From Planctomycetota bacterium (lineage in GTDB: Bacteria; Planctomycetota; UBA1135; GCA-002686595), in assembly GCA_026692665.1 (NCBI GenBank), contig JAPLOF010000023.1:62001-126000 (forward strand): a DNA stretch of 64,000 nt. Direction: 5' to 3'. Below the pieces are notes generated by a model. It was not told where the DNA came from. It was given only the letters and a program-made list of their open reading frames with translations, and did no database searches. Below, in pieces: positions 16,747 through 24,945 of the stretch (position 1 is its first letter; each line of letters starts with the position of its first letter). The position numbers were made by a program, and so were the translations under genes.

Positions 16747-17610
16747 TCAGTGCTTGATCGCAGACAGCGCGGCGCGGAACGGCAGGATGTCGCCGTAACG
16801 CTCGCCACGGTCCGCCATGAGCCCGCCGCGGATCGCCTGCTCCAGCGCCTCCGGCACCACGACCTTAGGCGCACGGGACTTCATCGACGGCGGGTCCTTC
16901 AGGAGCTTCTCCTGGAACACCTCGAGGAAGCTCTTCCCCTTCCAGGGGAGCACGCCGGTCGCGAGCTCGTACAGCACGCAAGCGAGGTTGTAGACGTCCG
17001 ACTGCACGTCCGGCGACTCGCCGCCGAACTGCTCGACCGGCGCGTAGAACGGCGTGCCGATCAGGGCGGTCTTGTCGCCGAGGTGCTTCGCGCTCCACAG
17101 GGACGCCGTGATGCCGCCGTCGATCAGCTCGACGTGCCCCTTCGCGTCCCGCACGCGGATCGTGTTGGGCTTCACGTCACCGTGGACGAGACCGGCCTTG
17201 TGGATGGCGCCGAGGCCTTCGATGAGCTCGAGTCCGACCTTCACGACCTCCGCGGTCGGCAGCGGCGCGCGTTCCTTGCCGTGCTCGCGCAGGGACTTGG
17301 CCGGCGGGAGGTCGGTGACGAAGAGGACCGTCCCGTCCTCCAGGTCGTGGACCGAGTGGGCCTTCAAGACGGTGCGCGACGCGATCTTCGTCCACGGCTG
17401 CATGACGCGCACGAAGTCCCGGGACTGCTCGCGGTTCTCGAACATCGACGCCGGGAAGACCTGCAGCTCGCGCTCGCCATCCGCGGCCAGATCCTCGACC
17501 ACGAAGGTCGTGGACATCCCGTCGCGCCGGTTCGTGCGCACGATCTTGTAGCGATCGAGCAAAACCTTGCCGGGGATGAGATCGAACAGCGAGAGCGTCT
17601 TCTGGTGCAT
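16747..17610 (-). CDS. Degenerate Ser/Thr protein kinase-like protein (possible pseudokinase)
   Basis: 287-aa protein with a eukaryotic-type kinase fold. The catalytic loop H143-G-D145-V-K-P-N149 and the activation-end region GTPFYAPVEQFGGESPDVQSDVYNLACVLYELATG are clear. Three canonical elements are altered: the glycine-rich loop is not recognisable (RTNRRDGMSTTFVVED), the ATP-anchoring lysine position after the next strand reads LQVF (Q50), and DFG is replaced by D164-G-G. It may be catalytically weak or a pseudokinase. No transmembrane helix or sensor domain follows. ATG 17610 begins MHQKTLSLFDLIPG; a longer in-frame start lacks conserved residues. Its promoter has the best -35/-10 pair in the window. 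It does not share an operon. Confidence 0.83.
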   Translation of the reverse strand: MHQKTLSLFDLIPGKVLLDRYKIVRTNRRDGMSTTFVVEDLAADGERELQVFPASMFENREQSRDFVRVMQPWTKIASRTVLKAHSVHDLEDGTVLFVTDLPPAKSLREHGKERAPLPTAEVVKVGLELIEGLGAIHKAGLVHGDVKPNTIRVRDAKGHVELIDGGITASLWSAKHLGDKTALIGTPFYAPVEQFGGESPDVQSDVYNLACVLYELATGVLPWKGKSFLEVFQEKLLKDPPSMKSRAPKVVVPEALEQAIRGGLMADRGERYGDILPFRAALSAIKH

Positions 17611-17620
17611 GGGTCGCAGC

Positions 17621-17650
17621 AGGCTACCCCCTGTGCCCCCGGCCTGTCGA
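17621..17650 (-). promoter_or_regulatory. Promoter of the kinase-like gene
   Basis: -35 TCGACA (17650-17645) and -10 TAGCCT (17626-17621) with an 18-bp spacer, the -10 ending 10 bases before the ATG at 17610. This is a near-consensus sigma-70-type promoter with a very short or absent leader. Confidence 0.6.
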
Positions 17651-17843
17651 TTTCGCCGCTCGTTTCCGCCGGAACGTCTCGACCGCACGCCGAGGGCGCT
17701 GGATTCGCGGACGCGGCATCGGACCGAGGCGCTACGCGCTCGCGGCGGAACTCGCGGACAGGCCCCGATCGCGGCTCAGGAAAGCGCGGGACTCGGGAAC
17801 TCGCACACGCGCGGGGACATGCCCCGCCGGACCCAGCAACGGC

Positions 17844-17849
17844 TATCTT
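17844..17849 (+). promoter_or_regulatory. -10-like box TATCTT of the esterase-like gene
   Basis: TATCTT ends 6 bases before the ATG at 17856, so transcription would begin at the start codon. No Shine-Dalgarno sequence. Confidence 0.45.
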
Positions 17850-17855
17850 GATGCG

Positions 17856-19379
17856 ATGCTGCCCTTCCTCCTCGCGGTCTTCTCGACGACGACACCGACG
17901 ATCGGGCCGGAGCCCTCGGGCGTGGAGTTCCGAGTCCGGCTGGAGCCGACGGTCCGCGCCGAGCCGGCCGCCGGGCGGCTCCTCGTCCTGCTCGTGAAAG
18001 AGGGTTCGAAGATCGGTCCGCGCACCGAACCGGCCGACGGCCCGTTCTTCGAGGATCCTCAGCCGCTCTACGGCATCGACGCGCGCCTCGCGCCCGGCGA
18101 GACGGCGCTCGTCGGCGATGCGGCGGATTCGTTCCCCGTGAAGCTCTCCGAGCTGCCGGCCGGCAAGTACCGGGCTCAGGCCCGGTTCGACCTCGTGCAG
18201 CGGGACAGCGCGTGGCGGCGCGAGGACGGGAACCTCTACTCGAAGCCGGTGGCGTTCGAAGTCCCCGGGGCCGGGACGATCGACCTCGCCCTCGACAAGG
18301 TGGTCCGCGTCGAGCCTCCGCGCGCGATCGAAGGGGTCGAGTGGTTCGAGGTGCGCTCGGAACTCCTGTCGAAGTTCCGCGGCCAGGACGTCGTCCTGCG
18401 CGCGGGAGTGGTCCTGCCCGTCGGATTCGACGCCCAGCGCAAGTACGCCGCGGTCTACGAAGTCCCCGGGTTCGGAGGCAACCACAGGAGCGCGAGCGGG
18501 CCGCGCAAGCGCGACAAGGACGACGTCTCGGCCAAGTCGGTGCTGGCGCGCGAGACGTTCAAGATCGTGCTCGACCCCGAGGGGCCGAACGGCCACACGC
18601 TCTTCGCGGATTCGGAGAACAACGGGCCGTGCGGAGCCGCGCTGGTGCGCGAGTTGATCCCGGCGCTCGAGAAGAAGTACCCGCTGATCGCCGAGCCGTC
18701 GGCGCGGCTCCTGCGCGGACACTCCTCGGGCGGATGGTCGACCCTCTGGCTCGCGCTGACCTACCCCGACGTGTTCGGCGCCACGTGGTCCAGTTCGCCG
18801 GACCCGGTGGATTTCCGTCGTTTCCAGCGGATCGACCTGTACGGGGACGAGAACTTCTACGTGCGCGCGGGCGCGGAGATCGCCAGCTATCGCAGCGGCG
18901 GCGCCGTGCGCATGACGACCCGTCAGGAGAACGGCGGCGAGAACGTGGTCGGACCCGACAACACCTCCGGGCAACAGTGGGATTCGTGGTTCGCTGTCTT
19001 CGGTCCGCGCAACGAGCACGGGCACCCCGCGGCTCTGTACGACCCTGCGACGGGCCGCATCGACAGGAAGATCGCCGAGTCGTACCGGCGTTACGACATC
19101 GGCGCGCTCCTGCGAGCCGAACCGTCGCGCTACGCGCCGATCTTCCGCCAAAACGTGCGGCTCCTGTGCGGCGGCGAGGACAGCTTCTACCTGAACGAGG
19201 CCGTGGAACTGCTCACGCGCGATCTCGCGGCGACCCCTTCGGCTCCGGGGCCCGGCTACGTCACGATCGTGCCCGGCCTCGATCACGGGACGATCTACTC
19301 GAGCGAGGAGATGCGCCGGGCGCCGGACGAGATGCTCGCGCACCTGCGCGCGAAGGGGCACGTGGCGGCGGCGAAGTAG
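17856..19379 (+). CDS. Secreted esterase D/enterochelin-esterase-like alpha/beta hydrolase
   Basis: 507-aa exported hydrolase. Short signal MLPFLLAVFSTTTP; residues 15-150 form a beta-sandwich (EFRVRLEPTVRAEP...). The hydrolase core follows from about 170. The nucleophile elbow reads RGHSSGGWSTLWLAL with serine in G-H-S-S-G-G, and a histidine in GLDHGTIYS near the C terminus is the probable catalytic base. The putative esterase family includes feruloyl-, S-formylglutathione- and enterochelin esterases; the ester attacked here is not known. It converges closely on the kynureninase-like gene (9 bp between stops). The 54% or so of hydrophilic loops rich in R/E is typical of this genome. Confidence 0.8.
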   Translation: MLPFLLAVFSTTTPTIGPEPSGVEFRVRLEPTVRAEPAAGRLLVLLVKEGSKIGPRTEPADGPFFEDPQPLYGIDARLAPGETALVGDAADSFPVKLSELPAGKYRAQARFDLVQRDSAWRREDGNLYSKPVAFEVPGAGTIDLALDKVVRVEPPRAIEGVEWFEVRSELLSKFRGQDVVLRAGVVLPVGFDAQRKYAAVYEVPGFGGNHRSASGPRKRDKDDVSAKSVLARETFKIVLDPEGPNGHTLFADSENNGPCGAALVRELIPALEKKYPLIAEPSARLLRGHSSGGWSTLWLALTYPDVFGATWSSSPDPVDFRRFQRIDLYGDENFYVRAGAEIASYRSGGAVRMTTRQENGGENVVGPDNTSGQQWDSWFAVFGPRNEHGHPAALYDPATGRIDRKIAESYRRYDIGALLRAEPSRYAPIFRQNVRLLCGGEDSFYLNEAVELLTRDLAATPSAPGPGYVTIVPGLDHGTIYSSEEMRRAPDEMLAHLRAKGHVAAAK

Positions 19380-19388
19380 CCGTACGGG

Positions 19389-20609
19389 TCAGTACGCGGT
19401 CTTCGCCGCCACGTGCTCGCGCCACGCGCGCTTCTCGCGGATCTCCACGAGCGCCTCGACGAACTCGTCCATCTCGTCCTCCAACGTGTAGAGGTGCGGG
19501 CTGACGCGCACGCCGGCGTTCGGGCGGTGGTCGACGAGGATGCCACGGGCCTCGAGGGCCTTCACGAACGCGGGTCCGTTCTCCTCGGCGGCCAGGCCGA
19601 CGGTGATCGTGCCTCCACGGCGCGCGGGATCCTCGGGACCATGGATGCGGAAGCCCTGTGCGAGCAAACCCTGGCGCAGACGCTCGGTCAGTCGCTGCGA
19701 CCAGTGCCGGACGTTCTCGACGCCGCATTCGAGCAGGATCTCGTAGCCCGCAGTCGCGCACCAGAAGGCCGCGACCGACGGCGAACCGTTCAGCATGCGC
19801 CGGATGCCCGTCGCGTAGCGCTGCGGGCCCGGCTCGAACGCGAACGGCGCCGCGTGCGCGGCCCAACCGGTCATCTCCGGCTCGAGCTTCGGCAGGAGGT
19901 CGGGACGCACGTACAGGTAGCCAGCCCCCGGGCCGCCGCACAACCACTTCACGGATCCGCCGCACACGAAGTCGACGCCCAGCGCGGTCACGTCGATCGG
20001 CACGGCGCCCAGCGACTGGTACGTGTCGAGCACGACCATGGCGCCGACCTCCCGCGCGCGCGCGCAGATCGCGGCGGCGTCCTGGAGGAAGTGGCTCTTG
20101 TAGGTGACGTGACTGATCGGAACGACGAGCGTCTCCTCGTCGATCGCCTCCAGGAGGCGCGCGGTGTCGACCTGGATGCCGTCCGTGGGCACGACGTGGA
20201 TGCGGGCACCGTGCTTCTTCTGCGCTTCCCACACGTACATGACGGTCGGGAAGTTCTGGTCCGTGTAGACGACCTTGTTGCGCCTCCCGGAGTAGTTCAG
20301 CGAGGTCGCGATCGAGGCCTGCACCACCGAGACGTTCTGGTGCATCACGACGGATTCCTGCGGCGCATGCATCAGCTTCGCGAGGACGTTCCCGGCCGTG
20401 ACCGGCATGTCCCACCAGCCCTCGCCCCAGGCGCGCACTCCGCGCGTCGCCCACTGGTCGAGGAACTCCGCCATCTTGTCCCGCGCCCGAGCCGGCATCG
20501 CGCCCAGGCTGTGGTTCACGAGGTACGTCGTGTCGTCGACGATCGGGAACTGCGCGCGCCAGCGCTCGGGATCGTGCTGCGGGATCCGGTCAGGATGCGC
20601 GGACGCCAT
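19389..20609 (-). CDS. Kynureninase-like fold-type I PLP enzyme (aminotransferase class V)
   Basis: 406-aa pyridoxal-phosphate enzyme. It keeps the layout of kynureninase: TYLVNHSLGAMPARA at the substrate entry, TDQNFPTVMYVWEAQ, PISHVTYKSHFLQD, VLDTYQSLGAVPIDVTALG, the PLP lysine in CGGSVKWLCGGPGAGYLYV, and TGWAAHAAPFAFEP. These line up block by block with bacterial kynureninases, which split kynurenine to anthranilate and alanine. Because class-V enzymes vary, cysteine-desulfurase or aminotransferase activity is possible. ATG 20609 overlaps the preceding gene by 20 bp; a TTG at 20630 is the alternative. It is last in a minus-strand operon with PaaA-like, ferredoxin, acyl-CoA dehydrogenase and enoyl-CoA hydratase genes. 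Confidence 0.82.
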   Translation of the reverse strand: MASAHPDRIPQHDPERWRAQFPIVDDTTYLVNHSLGAMPARARDKMAEFLDQWATRGVRAWGEGWWDMPVTAGNVLAKLMHAPQESVVMHQNVSVVQASIATSLNYSGRRNKVVYTDQNFPTVMYVWEAQKKHGARIHVVPTDGIQVDTARLLEAIDEETLVVPISHVTYKSHFLQDAAAICARAREVGAMVVLDTYQSLGAVPIDVTALGVDFVCGGSVKWLCGGPGAGYLYVRPDLLPKLEPEMTGWAAHAAPFAFEPGPQRYATGIRRMLNGSPSVAAFWCATAGYEILLECGVENVRHWSQRLTERLRQGLLAQGFRIHGPEDPARRGGTITVGLAAEENGPAFVKALEARGILVDHRPNAGVRVSPHLYTLEDEMDEFVEALVEIREKRAWREHVAAKTAY

Positions 20610-21294
20610 GCTTCGCTCCGTCGGGGGCAAGGTCGATGCCCAATGAGGCCACGTCGGGGAGGACCAGGTGGAAGCTCTCGCACCACGGGCGCGCTTCGGT
20701 CAGGAAGAGCTTCACGAGCTGTTCGACGCGCGCCGAGCGCAGCCCCAGAGCGAAGCTGCGCTGATCCCCGACCGTTCCCGGTCGCCCGAATCCGACGAGC
20801 GCGATGGCCAGCCAGCGGTTCACGAACTGCTGCGCGGTCGCCCGATTGCCGGTCTCGGCGCAGAAGTCCGCGAGCTGCATCTCGAGCATGCGCGTGCCGG
20901 GCCGCTCGAGATCGTGGATGCGCTGCGCGATGGCGACCATCCCCGCGGATCGGCTTTCGAGGTACGTCGACGCCACGAGCCGCTCCGTGCGCCCGACGAG
21001 GGACAGGCAGACGGCCAGCTCGAGCCTCGAGTACGGATACGGGATGCGATCCATCGCGTCGCGCACCGACATCGCCAGTCCATCGCCGTCGAGCTCGCCG
21101 TAGAGCCTCTCCACGTGGCGCAGGATGTCGAGCCCGGCCTCGAGATCGCGCACGAGCGCCGTCTTCTCCGTGACGTCGAGCAGGTACTTCAGGCCGTGGC
21201 CGCGGATGTTCGCGACCATGATCTGGCGGTAGGCCGTGCGCTCGACGATGCGACGCAACAGCGCCTTCGCCTCCTCGTCCAGGACCGCGCTCAC
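20590..21294 (-). CDS. PaaA-like (phenylacetyl-CoA epoxidase subunit family) helical protein lacking diiron histidines
   Basis: 234-aa all-helical protein. The C-terminal half aligns with PaaA: NRWLAIALVGFGRPGTVGDQ then a helix and FHLVLPD, against NRFWWPALMMFGP...MTVPD of the epoxidase. In PaaA two E-x-x-H motifs hold the diiron site. Here the equivalents read E52-A-G-L55 and E138-M-Q-L141, so both histidines are replaced by leucine and the protein probably cannot bind two irons. It may be a structural or scaffolding subunit like PaaC. The alignment is by eye and should be treated as tentative. GTG 21294 overlaps the stop of the ferredoxin gene (GTGA); there is no better start. Confidence 0.6.
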   Translation of the reverse strand: MSAVLDEEAKALLRRIVERTAYRQIMVANIRGHGLKYLLDVTEKTALVRDLEAGLDILRHVERLYGELDGDGLAMSVRDAMDRIPYPYSRLELAVCLSLVGRTERLVASTYLESRSAGMVAIAQRIHDLERPGTRMLEMQLADFCAETGNRATAQQFVNRWLAIALVGFGRPGTVGDQRSFALGLRSARVEQLVKLFLTEARPWCESFHLVLPDVASLGIDLAPDGAKHGVRAS

Positions 21295-21629
21295 GCGGAC
21301 TTCCCCGTCAGCTGGTCGTCGGGGATCACGAGGCGCGCGACGGGCTTCCCGCCGACGATGTGCGACTCGACGATCTCGTCGACGTCGGCCGGAGTCACGT
21401 GGCCGTACCACACCTGCTCGGGATACACGACGATCGTGCAGCCCTGGGCGCACTGGTCGAGGCAACCGGCCTTGTTCGGACGGACGAGGCGCTTGAGCCC
21501 CTTGTCGTGGAGCTTCTTCTTGAACGCCTCGGCGAGCTCGTGGCCGCCCTTGGACCCGCAGTCTCCGCGCGGATCGTCCTTCGCGCGCTCGTTGGTGCAG
21601 ATGAAAACGTGTCGTTGGAACTTGGCCAT
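21291..21629 (-). CDS. [2Fe-2S] ferredoxin, thioredoxin-like fold
   Basis: 112-aa electron-transfer protein of the thioredoxin-like [2Fe-2S] class related to NuoE. Four cysteines have the expected spacing: C11 in FICTNER, C24 in RGDCGSKGG, C56 and C60 in KAGCLDQCAQGC (a further cysteine, in QGC, is non-essential). The end IVESHIVGGKPVARLVI is the usual C-terminal dimer strand. Together with a PaaA-like partner, an acyl-CoA dehydrogenase and an enoyl-CoA hydratase it may deliver electrons to a reductase or oxygenase on a CoA thioester. Starts 12 bp after the acyl-CoA dehydrogenase stop, so probably the same transcript. Confidence 0.88.
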   Translation of the reverse strand: MAKFQRHVFICTNERAKDDPRGDCGSKGGHELAEAFKKKLHDKGLKRLVRPNKAGCLDQCAQGCTIVVYPEQVWYGHVTPADVDEIVESHIVGGKPVARLVIPDDQLTGKSA

Positions 21630-21641
21630 CGGACGCAGAGA

Positions 21642-22799
21642 TTACCCCAGGAGCTCGCGCGCGAGGACGAGCTTCTGGATCTCGCTGGTCCCCTCGTAGA
21701 TGCGCAGCGCGCGCACGTCCCGGTAGAGGCGTTCGACGACGGATCCACGCTTGACCCCCAGCCCGCCGTGGAGCTGCACGGCGCGGTCGCAGATCCAGCC
21801 CGCCGCTTCCGTCGCGAAGAGCTTGGCGCGCGCGACCTCGGCCGTCGCCGGCGCACCGGAATCCACGGCCCGCGCGGCCTCGTCGGTCAGGAGCTGCGCG
21901 GCGCGCAGGCGCACGTCCATCTCGGCCACGTCGAACCGCAGCGCCTGGAATGCAGCCAGCGGACGGCCGAACTGCTTGCGCCCGGCGAGGTGCGCCTTCG
22001 TCTCGTCGAGAGCGCGGCGCGCGAGCCCGTTGGCGCAGGCCGCGACCGACGTGCGGAAGCGGCCCAGCGTGGCGAGCGCGAGATCCTGCCCATGCCCCAC
22101 TTCGCCGAGACGGCGGCCGTCCGCGACCTCGACGTCCGCGAAGTGGACGTCGCCGATCGGGTGCGGCCCGATGACCTCGAAGCGCTCGGTCGTGAGCCCC
22201 TTCGACTTCGCCGGCACGCTGAACATCGTGAGCCCGCCGCGTGCGCCCGGCTCGCCCGACGTCCGCGCGAGCACGCTGTAGTGATCCGCGATGCCGGCGT
22301 TCGAGATGAACGTCTTGTGCCCGGTGATCCGCCAGCCCGCGCCCGCGCGCTCGGCCCGCGTCGCGACGTCGTCGACGCTGGAGCCCGCGCCCGGCTCCGT
22401 CAGGGCGAACGCGCCGATCTTCGTGCCGTTCGCCAGCGCGGGCAGCACCTCGGCCCGCAACTCCACCGAGCCGCCGCGCACCACCGAGTACCCGCACAGG
22501 CCCTGCATGACGAGCATCACGTCGAGCATCGCCGAATGCCACGCCAACTCGTCGCGCAGCGTGCACACCGCGCGGGCCGACACGTCGTCGGTGGCGCACA
22601 GTCCACGCGCTTCCGCCCCACCGTCGCGCTGCGGAATGGTCCACCGCGCCAGACCCGCCACCGCGAGCGCTCCCAGCGCCGTCCGCGCCGCGTCGTCCTC
22701 GCCCAGGCCCTCGAGCCGCGCCGAGGTCGCCTCGCCCACGGCGCGGGCCTTCGCGCGCAGCTCGCCGAGCAGCGCGGCCTGACCCATGTCGCCGCTCAC
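21642..22799 (-). CDS. Acyl-CoA dehydrogenase family protein
   Basis: 385-aa FAD enzyme forming a C=C bond in acyl-CoA. Family blocks: GKIGAFALTEPGAGSSVDDVATRAE-like (read TKIGAFALTEPGAGSS), RITGHKTFISNAGIADHY, FGRPLAAFQALRFDVAEM, AVQLHGGLGVKRG and the end RALRIYEGTSEIQKLVLAREL. The catalytic glutamate is the one in IYEGTSE. Full length. The start is either GTG 22799, which overlaps the hydratase stop as GTGA, or ATG 22787 twelve bases later; I give the longer form because GTGA overlaps recur here. The substrate is probably an alicyclic or branched intermediate of the aromatic-CoA pathway, by context only. Confidence 0.9.
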   Translation of the reverse strand: MSGDMGQAALLGELRAKARAVGEATSARLEGLGEDDAARTALGALAVAGLARWTIPQRDGGAEARGLCATDDVSARAVCTLRDELAWHSAMLDVMLVMQGLCGYSVVRGGSVELRAEVLPALANGTKIGAFALTEPGAGSSVDDVATRAERAGAGWRITGHKTFISNAGIADHYSVLARTSGEPGARGGLTMFSVPAKSKGLTTERFEVIGPHPIGDVHFADVEVADGRRLGEVGHGQDLALATLGRFRTSVAACANGLARRALDETKAHLAGRKQFGRPLAAFQALRFDVAEMDVRLRAAQLLTDEAARAVDSGAPATAEVARAKLFATEAAGWICDRAVQLHGGLGVKRGSVVERLYRDVRALRIYEGTSEIQKLVLARELLG

Positions 22800-23614
22800 G
22801 TCCTGCTCCCAGCCCGCTTCGCGGCGCCAGCGAAGTCCGGCGCGCGCTTCTCGACGAACGCGCGGTAGCCCTCGGCGTAGTCGGGGCTCGACATGCACTC
22901 CGCCTGGGCCCAGCCCTCGGCCGCCATCGCCGCCTCGAAGCTCATCGAAGCTTCCGCGTTCAACATGCGCTTCGTGACCGCGAGGCCGAACGAGGGTCCC
23001 GCCGCGAGAGCGCGCGCCATCTTCAGCGCCGCCTCGGGCAGCTCCGCGTCCGGCACGACCTGGTTGTAGAGGCCGATCTCGTACGCGCGCCGCGCATCGA
23101 CCCAGTCGCCGGTCATGAGCATCTCGCTCGCGCGCCCGAGACCCACGATCCTCGGCAAGAGCCACGCCGCGCCCATGTCCGCGCCCGAGAGGCCGACCTT
23201 CGTGAAGAGGAACGCGATCTTCGCGCTCTCCGCCGCGACGCGCACGTCGCACGCCGCGGCCATGACGGCTCCCGCGCCGCAGGTGATTCCGTTGAGACCG
23301 CCCACGACCGGCTTCTCGAGGCGTCGCATGTTCGCGATGAGCTCGCACGTCATGCGCGTGAACGCGTTGAGCTCCGCCGGGGTCGCCGAGAGCAGCGGCG
23401 CGATGATGTCGCGCTGGTCGCCGCCCGTGCAGAAGGCCCGTCCCGTGCCCGTGACGAGCACAGCCCGGACGCTGGCGCGCGTGCGCAGAGTCGCGAAGGC
23501 CTCCGTGAGCTCGCGGTAGCTGTCGAAGGTCAGCGCGTTGAGGCGCTCCGGCCGGTCGAGGCGGATGACCGCGACGCCCTGGTCCTCGTGGTAGCGGAAG
23601 TGCTGGGCTTGCAT
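22796..23614 (-). CDS. Enoyl-CoA hydratase/isomerase family protein
   Basis: 272-aa crotonase-fold enzyme. Motifs are RPERLNALTFDSYREL, the oxyanion-hole loops GTGRAFCTGGDQRDI and NGITCGAGAVMAAACDVRVAAESAKIAFLFTKVGLSG (seen in two windows), and RMLNAEASMSFEAAM. The glutamates usual in hydratases are not obvious at the second loop, where SGADMGA occurs, so isomerase or hydrolase chemistry is possible. First gene of the minus-strand operon ending with the kynureninase-like gene. The TATCAT box 11 bp before its ATG, without Shine-Dalgarno, predicts a leaderless transcript for the whole operon. Confidence 0.88.
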   Translation of the reverse strand: MQAQHFRYHEDQGVAVIRLDRPERLNALTFDSYRELTEAFATLRTRASVRAVLVTGTGRAFCTGGDQRDIIAPLLSATPAELNAFTRMTCELIANMRRLEKPVVGGLNGITCGAGAVMAAACDVRVAAESAKIAFLFTKVGLSGADMGAAWLLPRIVGLGRASEMLMTGDWVDARRAYEIGLYNQVVPDAELPEAALKMARALAAGPSFGLAVTKRMLNAEASMSFEAAMAAEGWAQAECMSSPDYAEGYRAFVEKRAPDFAGAAKRAGSRT

Positions 23615-23625
23615 CGGGGTGGCGG

Positions 23626-23631
23626 ATGATA
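23626..23631 (-). promoter_or_regulatory. -10-like box TATCAT of the hydratase-to-kynureninase operon
   Basis: TATCAT ends 11 bases before the ATG at 23614; no ribosome-binding site lies between. Confidence 0.45.
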
Positions 23632-23734
23632 GCCGCGACCGCCAGGCGCCCCGCTCCGGGGCTAGCGGGACCCCGACCAGCAGGATTCTGGGAATCCGTC
23701 GTCGCGCGGGGGCGCGCTCGCGCTAGTTCCCTGG

Positions 23735-24739
23735 ATGGGGCCCCGCGAAGGACGTGACGCGGCCAGCCAGCTCCGGGAGAAGGTCCCCGGACCGGAAGTG
23801 GACCGCGATCCCCCGCGCGCGGGCGAAGCGCTGGAGCCTCGACGCGACGGGGAGGTCGCGCGCATTCCCGAGGGGAGGAAGGACTCGGCCCCAGCGCGCG
23901 TGGGAGCCTCCGGCTCCGGCCGGCGGCGGCCGGGTTTCGCGATCGCCCTGTCGATCGCACTCCACGCCGTCCTGCTCGCAGTCGCCGGTCTCGTCCTCGC
24001 GGGCGTGGAGCGCGTCGAGGCGCCGGCCTCGGAGCTCGTCTCCTGGCGGCTGGATCTGCGCGCCGCTCCCCGAACGTCGCCCGACTCGGAACCCATTCGC
24101 CTCGCGGAGCCCGTCCGAGCCGGGATTCCGCCCGGGATCGAGCCCACCCCGGTGCCGATCGAACCGCTCGACCACGACGCCTGGGCCGACGAGCTCGAGA
24201 TCTCCGTTCGGCCCGGCCCCGTGACCGATTCGCTCGTGCCCCCGGGCTACCCGGACGTGGACGCGAGGAACGGAGCGAAACACGCTCCGCGTCGCCGGCC
24301 GGAGGGAGCGGCTGCGCTCGCCGCGGCCGAGGGACCCCGCGCCGATTCCGCCCTGGTGAGCACCGGCTCCAGCGGGACCGGCGGAGACGGCGGATCGCTC
24401 GGGGATCCGGGGCGGGAGGCCGTTCCGGGCGGAGGTGGAACCGATCCCGCCGGCAGGGCCCTCGCGGACCAGCCGCCGCGCGCGGTCAGCACGCCCCGCC
24501 CGGAGTATCCGGAGGACGCGCGCAAGCGCGGAGAACAGGGAGCCGTCACGTGCCGCATCCGCGTGCAGCCCGACGGCGGTGTCGAGCGCGTCGAGGTGCT
24601 CGTGTCGAGCGGCAGCGAGTGCCTCGACCGCGCGGCTGTCGAGGCGCTCGAGCGTTGGCGCTACGAACCCGCCCGCCTCCGCGGCGCAGCGACGGCTTGC
24701 GTGGTGCAGCAGGTCATTCGCTTCACGCTGGCCCGCTGA
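23735..24739 (+). CDS. TonB-family protein (energy transducer TonB)
   Basis: 334-aa inner-membrane anchored, periplasm-spanning protein. One transmembrane helix near residues 68-89 (GFAIALSIALHAVLLAVAGL), a long proline-, glycine- and charge-rich spacer, and a C-terminal TonB fold at about 245-334: TPRPEYPEDARKRGEQGAV, IRVQPDGGVERVEVLVSSG, AAVEALERWRYEPA. TonB transmits proton-motive force from ExbBD to outer-membrane transporters. No exbBD or TonB-dependent receptor lies nearby. The following gene encodes an outer-membrane-type barrel, which might be a partner. The stop codon lies inside the first of four 15-bp tandem repeats. Confidence 0.85.
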   Translation: MGPREGRDAASQLREKVPGPEVDRDPPRAGEALEPRRDGEVARIPEGRKDSAPARVGASGSGRRRPGFAIALSIALHAVLLAVAGLVLAGVERVEAPASELVSWRLDLRAAPRTSPDSEPIRLAEPVRAGIPPGIEPTPVPIEPLDHDAWADELEISVRPGPVTDSLVPPGYPDVDARNGAKHAPRRRPEGAAALAAAEGPRADSALVSTGSSGTGGDGGSLGDPGREAVPGGGGTDPAGRALADQPPRAVSTPRPEYPEDARKRGEQGAVTCRIRVQPDGGVERVEVLVSSGSECLDRAAVEALERWRYEPARLRGAATACVVQQVIRFTLAR

Positions 24740-24790
24740 GCAGGAGCCCGCTGAGCAGGGGCCCGCTGATCAGGGGCCCGCTGATCAGGC
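24731..24790 (+). repeat. Four tandem copies of a 15-bp unit at the 3' end of the tonB-like gene
   Basis: Units begin at 24731, 24746, 24761 and 24776, each GCCCGCTGA(G/T)CAGG(A/G/C). The first copy contains the gene's TGA stop, so the repeats extend from the last codons into the untranslated region. Only one or two bases differ between copies. Confidence 0.85.
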
Positions 24791-24882
24791 GCGGCACCCG
24801 GCTCAGTCCTGGAGTCGAGCCCGCGGCCGGGCGTTCTTCCCGGGATTCTCCTGGCGGCCGCCGACTCCCCGGCGCTCTGCAA

Positions 24883-24908
24883 GAGGGCGGCGCCCCTGTG
24901 CCGCCCTC
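24883..24908. terminator. Hairpin between tonB-like and outer-membrane protein genes
   Basis: A 9-bp stem GAGGGCGGC with GCCGCCCTC around an 8-base loop, without a T-run. It could end the tonB-like transcript or structure the leader of the next gene. Confidence 0.4.
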
Positions 24909-24945
24909 CGACCTGGACTTCCGCGGAATCCTCCTCCACCCACCC

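Noticed and set aside
19658..20107. Arginine-rich small frames inside the kynureninase-like gene
   Set aside because: They lie antisense to or in other frames of a well-supported gene and show only codon-bias artefacts.
24731..24790. CRISPR-like repeats
   Set aside because: The 15-bp copies are directly adjacent with no spacers, so they are a simple tandem repeat.
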